From contig NZ_FNYL01000001.1 in NCBI RefSeq assembly GCF_900109045.1, positions 124,001-188,000 of the forward strand: DNA of 64,000 nt. Direction: 5' to 3'. Below are positions 62,075 through 64,000 of this stretch, one piece after another. Position 1 is the stretch's first letter; each line of letters begins with the position of its first letter. Under the pieces are notes generated by a model, which was not told where the DNA came from, did no database searches, and worked only from the letters and a program-made list of their open reading frames with translations. Position numbers and translations under genes: made by a program. Source of the stretch: Dyadobacter sp. SG02 (lineage in GTDB: Bacteria > Bacteroidota > Bacteroidia > Cytophagales > Spirosomataceae).

Positions 62075-63350
62075 TTGCGGGCGCAGCCGCATGCTTAACC
62101 TGATAGGTATAAACCGAATAGGGAAAAATAGCCGACGCCACCCATTTGGAAACGAGGCTTGCGATCACGATCGGGATGAAGAGAATGTAGTTATCGGCCA
62201 GCGCGCACACGAGGAAAATCGAGGTAAATGGTGCGTGAATGCTGCCGCTTAGCACGGCTGCCATGCCTATCAGCACGAAATTGACGGGGATCAGGCCGAG
62301 GCCGAAAAAGTGATTGAGTACCACGCAAACAATCAATCCCAGGAACGCACCGATAAACAGGCTCGGCGCAAAAACGCCCCCATCCCCTCCCGCACCGAGC
62401 GTTACCGATGTCGCGATCGGCTTCAAGAGCAGTACCGCGAGCAAAGGCAGTATGATGGTTAAAGTGGGTGCATCGGCGTGGCGAAACACGTGTTTGATGC
62501 CTTCGTAACCTTCTCCGTAAAGGTTTGGCACAAAGAAAATCATCGTGGAAATGAGCAGCGAGCCACCGATAATGCGCGCATAATCGTTTTGCAACGAACC
62601 GAAGAATTTCTTACAAAACAGTACGCATTTGGTAAGGTACACCGAGTTGAGCCCCGCCAGCACGCCCAGCAGGATCATATAGGGCAACGCCTCGGTGTGC
62701 CAGTTGGTGACGCTGAAATGAAAGACCTGTTTGTAAAAGAAAAACCGGGTAACGAGGTAAGAGGCCAGCACCGCGGTCACCACCGCCGCAGTGTGTAACT
62801 TGCTTTTTCTGCGCGTAAAAACTTCAAATGCGAACAGAAAACCGGCAAGGGGCGCATTGAAGAGCGCCGTCACGCCCGCGGCCAGGCCTGCACATACGAG
62901 GTCTGTACGGTATTTGCGCAGGTAACTCACTTTCCGGCTTGATAATGCGCCGATAGCCGCCGTCGACACGACCGTGGACACTTCAATTCCCGTGGAACCG
63001 CCAAAAATCACGGTCAGCAGACCATTGAAATAGTGGGAAGGAATTTTGTAGGCGGGCAAAGTGTGGGCATTTTTATTGATCGTGTCCAGCACTTCTTTGA
63101 TTCCCTTGTTGGCTTTGTTATGAAAAAGGAAATAGCGCAGCAAATGGATGGTAGTAAGGCCGATCAGCGGAATGATGAAGATCAGATAACGGTTATCCCG
63201 CAAATTTTCCAGGAACGACTCCTCGTAATGCTCGGTGATCACTTTGAGCGTATCGGCTACCAATGCCGACAAAACGCCGGTTACCGCTGCCGCAAGTATG
63301 ACCGCGACGACCCTTTGTGATTTTTTTACCTTATAAGAATTCAATTCCAT
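62049..63350 (-). CDS. ClC-type chloride channel/transporter
   Basis: A 433-residue membrane protein with about ten helices. The pore helix motif with the gating Glu appears as GGSTGIEVSTVVSTAAIGAL, and the second selectivity motif as GAGGDGGVFAPSLFIGA. The order of hydrophobic segments agrees with the ClcB/EriC family; no CBS domains follow. Such proteins exchange chloride for protons. The gene is convergent with the nucleosidase and stands alone. The ATG at 63350 is the natural start. Confidence 0.92.
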   Translation of the reverse strand: MELNSYKVKKSQRVVAVILAAAVTGVLSALVADTLKVITEHYEESFLENLRDNRYLIFIIPLIGLTTIHLLRYFLFHNKANKGIKEVLDTINKNAHTLPAYKIPSHYFNGLLTVIFGGSTGIEVSTVVSTAAIGALSSRKVSYLRKYRTDLVCAGLAAGVTALFNAPLAGFLFAFEVFTRRKSKLHTAAVVTAVLASYLVTRFFFYKQVFHFSVTNWHTEALPYMILLGVLAGLNSVYLTKCVLFCKKFFGSLQNDYARIIGGSLLISTMIFFVPNLYGEGYEGIKHVFRHADAPTLTIILPLLAVLLLKPIATSVTLGAGGDGGVFAPSLFIGAFLGLIVCVVLNHFFGLGLIPVNFVLIGMAAVLSGSIHAPFTSIFLVCALADNYILFIPIVIASLVSKWVASAIFPYSVYTYQVKHAAAPATTFPQSRP

Positions 63351-63492
63351 CGCTGTATTTTAAATCTGGAAACGGGGTGCCTGCATTCAAAGGTAACGCG
63401 GACCGGTAGTTTTGACGTTCCCGCTCCTTTATAATTCACCAGTCGCGACCGCGCTGGCCGTTCATTGTCAACTCATTAAACGCACATAAACG

Positions 63493-64000
63493 ATGAAGAA
63501 AGTTTACTTCCTGTTGGCCGCACTTGCGGGGCTCGTGTTCCTGGCCAACACCTCGCGCGTGACCCGTGCCAAATACGGCATGGTGGTAGGTACACCCGAG
63601 ATCCGATCGATCAGCGGGCTGGCTTTCGGGCCGGACGGAGTGCTTCTTGTGGGTGATTCTAAAAGTGCGACGGTTTTCGCGATCGATACGAAGGATGCGA
63701 CGGCCAATGCGAACGCACAACCCATTGAAATCAAGAACATTGACCAGAAAATTGCCACATTACTGGGAACAGAAGCTGCGAACATCAGCATTCAGGACAT
63801 TGCGGTGAACCCGGTTTCCAAAAACATTTACTGCGCCGTGCAAAGTGCAGATGGTACACCGGTCCTGCTGAAAATTTCCGGTGACAAAATCGAAGCGGTG
63901 AGCACGAAAAATGTGCCGTTTTCGAGCCTCGCGCTGAATAATGCGCCTGCGGAGGACGCAAAAGACAAACGTGGCAATGCTGTACGGGTTTCTGCCATTT
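63493..64000 (+). CDS. secreted protein with beta-propeller-like start (runs off the right edge)
   Basis: From ATG 63493, 169 codons are open to the window end. A signal peptide (VYFLLAALAGLVFLANTS) is followed by ISGLAFGPDGVLLVGDSKS and IQDIAVNPVSKNIYCAV, strand pairs like those of YVTN/SMP-30-type propellers. The rest is outside the window. I do not assign a function. Confidence 0.7.
   Translation, partial: MKKVYFLLAALAGLVFLANTSRVTRAKYGMVVGTPEIRSISGLAFGPDGVLLVGDSKSATVFAIDTKDATANANAQPIEIKNIDQKIATLLGTEAANISIQDIAVNPVSKNIYCAVQSADGTPVLLKISGDKIEAVSTKNVPFSSLALNNAPAEDAKDKRGNAVRVSAI

Overview
The window reads as chromosomal DNA of a member of the Bacteroidota, most likely order Cytophagales, family Spirosomataceae (a Dyadobacter-like genome). 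The reasons are internal. There are several TonB-dependent receptors with carboxypeptidase-regulatory N-domains, FecI/FecR-type sigma/anti-sigma pairs, and two proteins with type IX secretion (T9SS) C-terminal domains. LytS/LytTR pairs are numerous, promoters resemble the Bacteroidota TTTG/TAnnTTTG type, Shine-Dalgarno sites are poor, and base composition is mid-GC. I see no tRNA, rRNA, CRISPR array, IS element or phage module. The genus is an inference and cannot be proved from the window.

Layout. 1-5035: the end of a cbb3-oxidase assembly locus (FixH tail, SafE-like membrane protein, DsrE-like protein), hemN behind two FNR-like boxes, then a PAS histidine kinase and a receiver-Crp/Fnr fusion regulator; together they look like a low-oxygen respiration and heme module. 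5230-9772: unknown genes, including an overlapping small-gene pair with a DUF6169-like member, a large protein that resembles a diverged nitronate monooxygenase with a Cys-rich tail, a DUF1801 protein and a lipoprotein. 9776-13894: a hybrid histidine kinase and a LytS/LytTR pair. 13943-23861: an iron-uptake-like region with a TonB receptor, a divergent ECF sigma factor and short anti-sigma factor, a DUF4374/XusB-like lipoprotein, a PepSY membrane protein (XusC-like) and a second TonB receptor (XusA-like). An Rpn/PD-(D/E)XK nuclease-family gene interrupts it on the opposite strand. 23864-32239: a DUF218 protein, a roughly 1990-residue T9SS-exported beta-propeller/Ig-like protein, and a 975-bp gene-poor stretch with a free-standing terminator. 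32240-40297: two more LytS/LytTR pairs, an orphan NarL-type regulator, an HxlR regulator divergent from an imine-reductase-like enzyme with a striking tandem operator between them, a GntR/LacI-type regulator and an AhpD-like protein.

40516-48204: an Oar-like TonB receptor, two tandem paralogous lipoproteins, and a T9SS-exported protein with a lipase-like fold whose nucleophile elbow carries Cys. After these comes a decayed copy of the receptor's 3' end, so the block is bracketed by imperfect repeats. 48215-52528: a complete FecA/FecR/FecI-type siderophore receptor system on the minus strand. 52792-54043: a truncated O-methyltransferase N-domain and a DUF6934-like gene with a small partner. 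54353-59809: a two-subunit molybdenum hydroxylase (IorAB-like) convergent with a DUF6797/cytochrome c protein. 59968-63350: an NCS2 purine permease with an exported MTA/SAH nucleosidase, convergent with a ClC channel. 63493-end: start of a secreted protein.

The window is ordinary chromosome rich in envelope transport and signalling. The most noteworthy items are the Xus-like xenosiderophore locus, the PAS/REC-Crp module beside hemN, the HxlR tandem palindromes, the Cys-tailed nitronate-monooxygenase-like protein, the Cys-nucleophile lipase-like T9SS protein with its flanking duplication remnant, and two small gene pairs of unknown role. Family names were assigned by recognition of motifs, not by database search.
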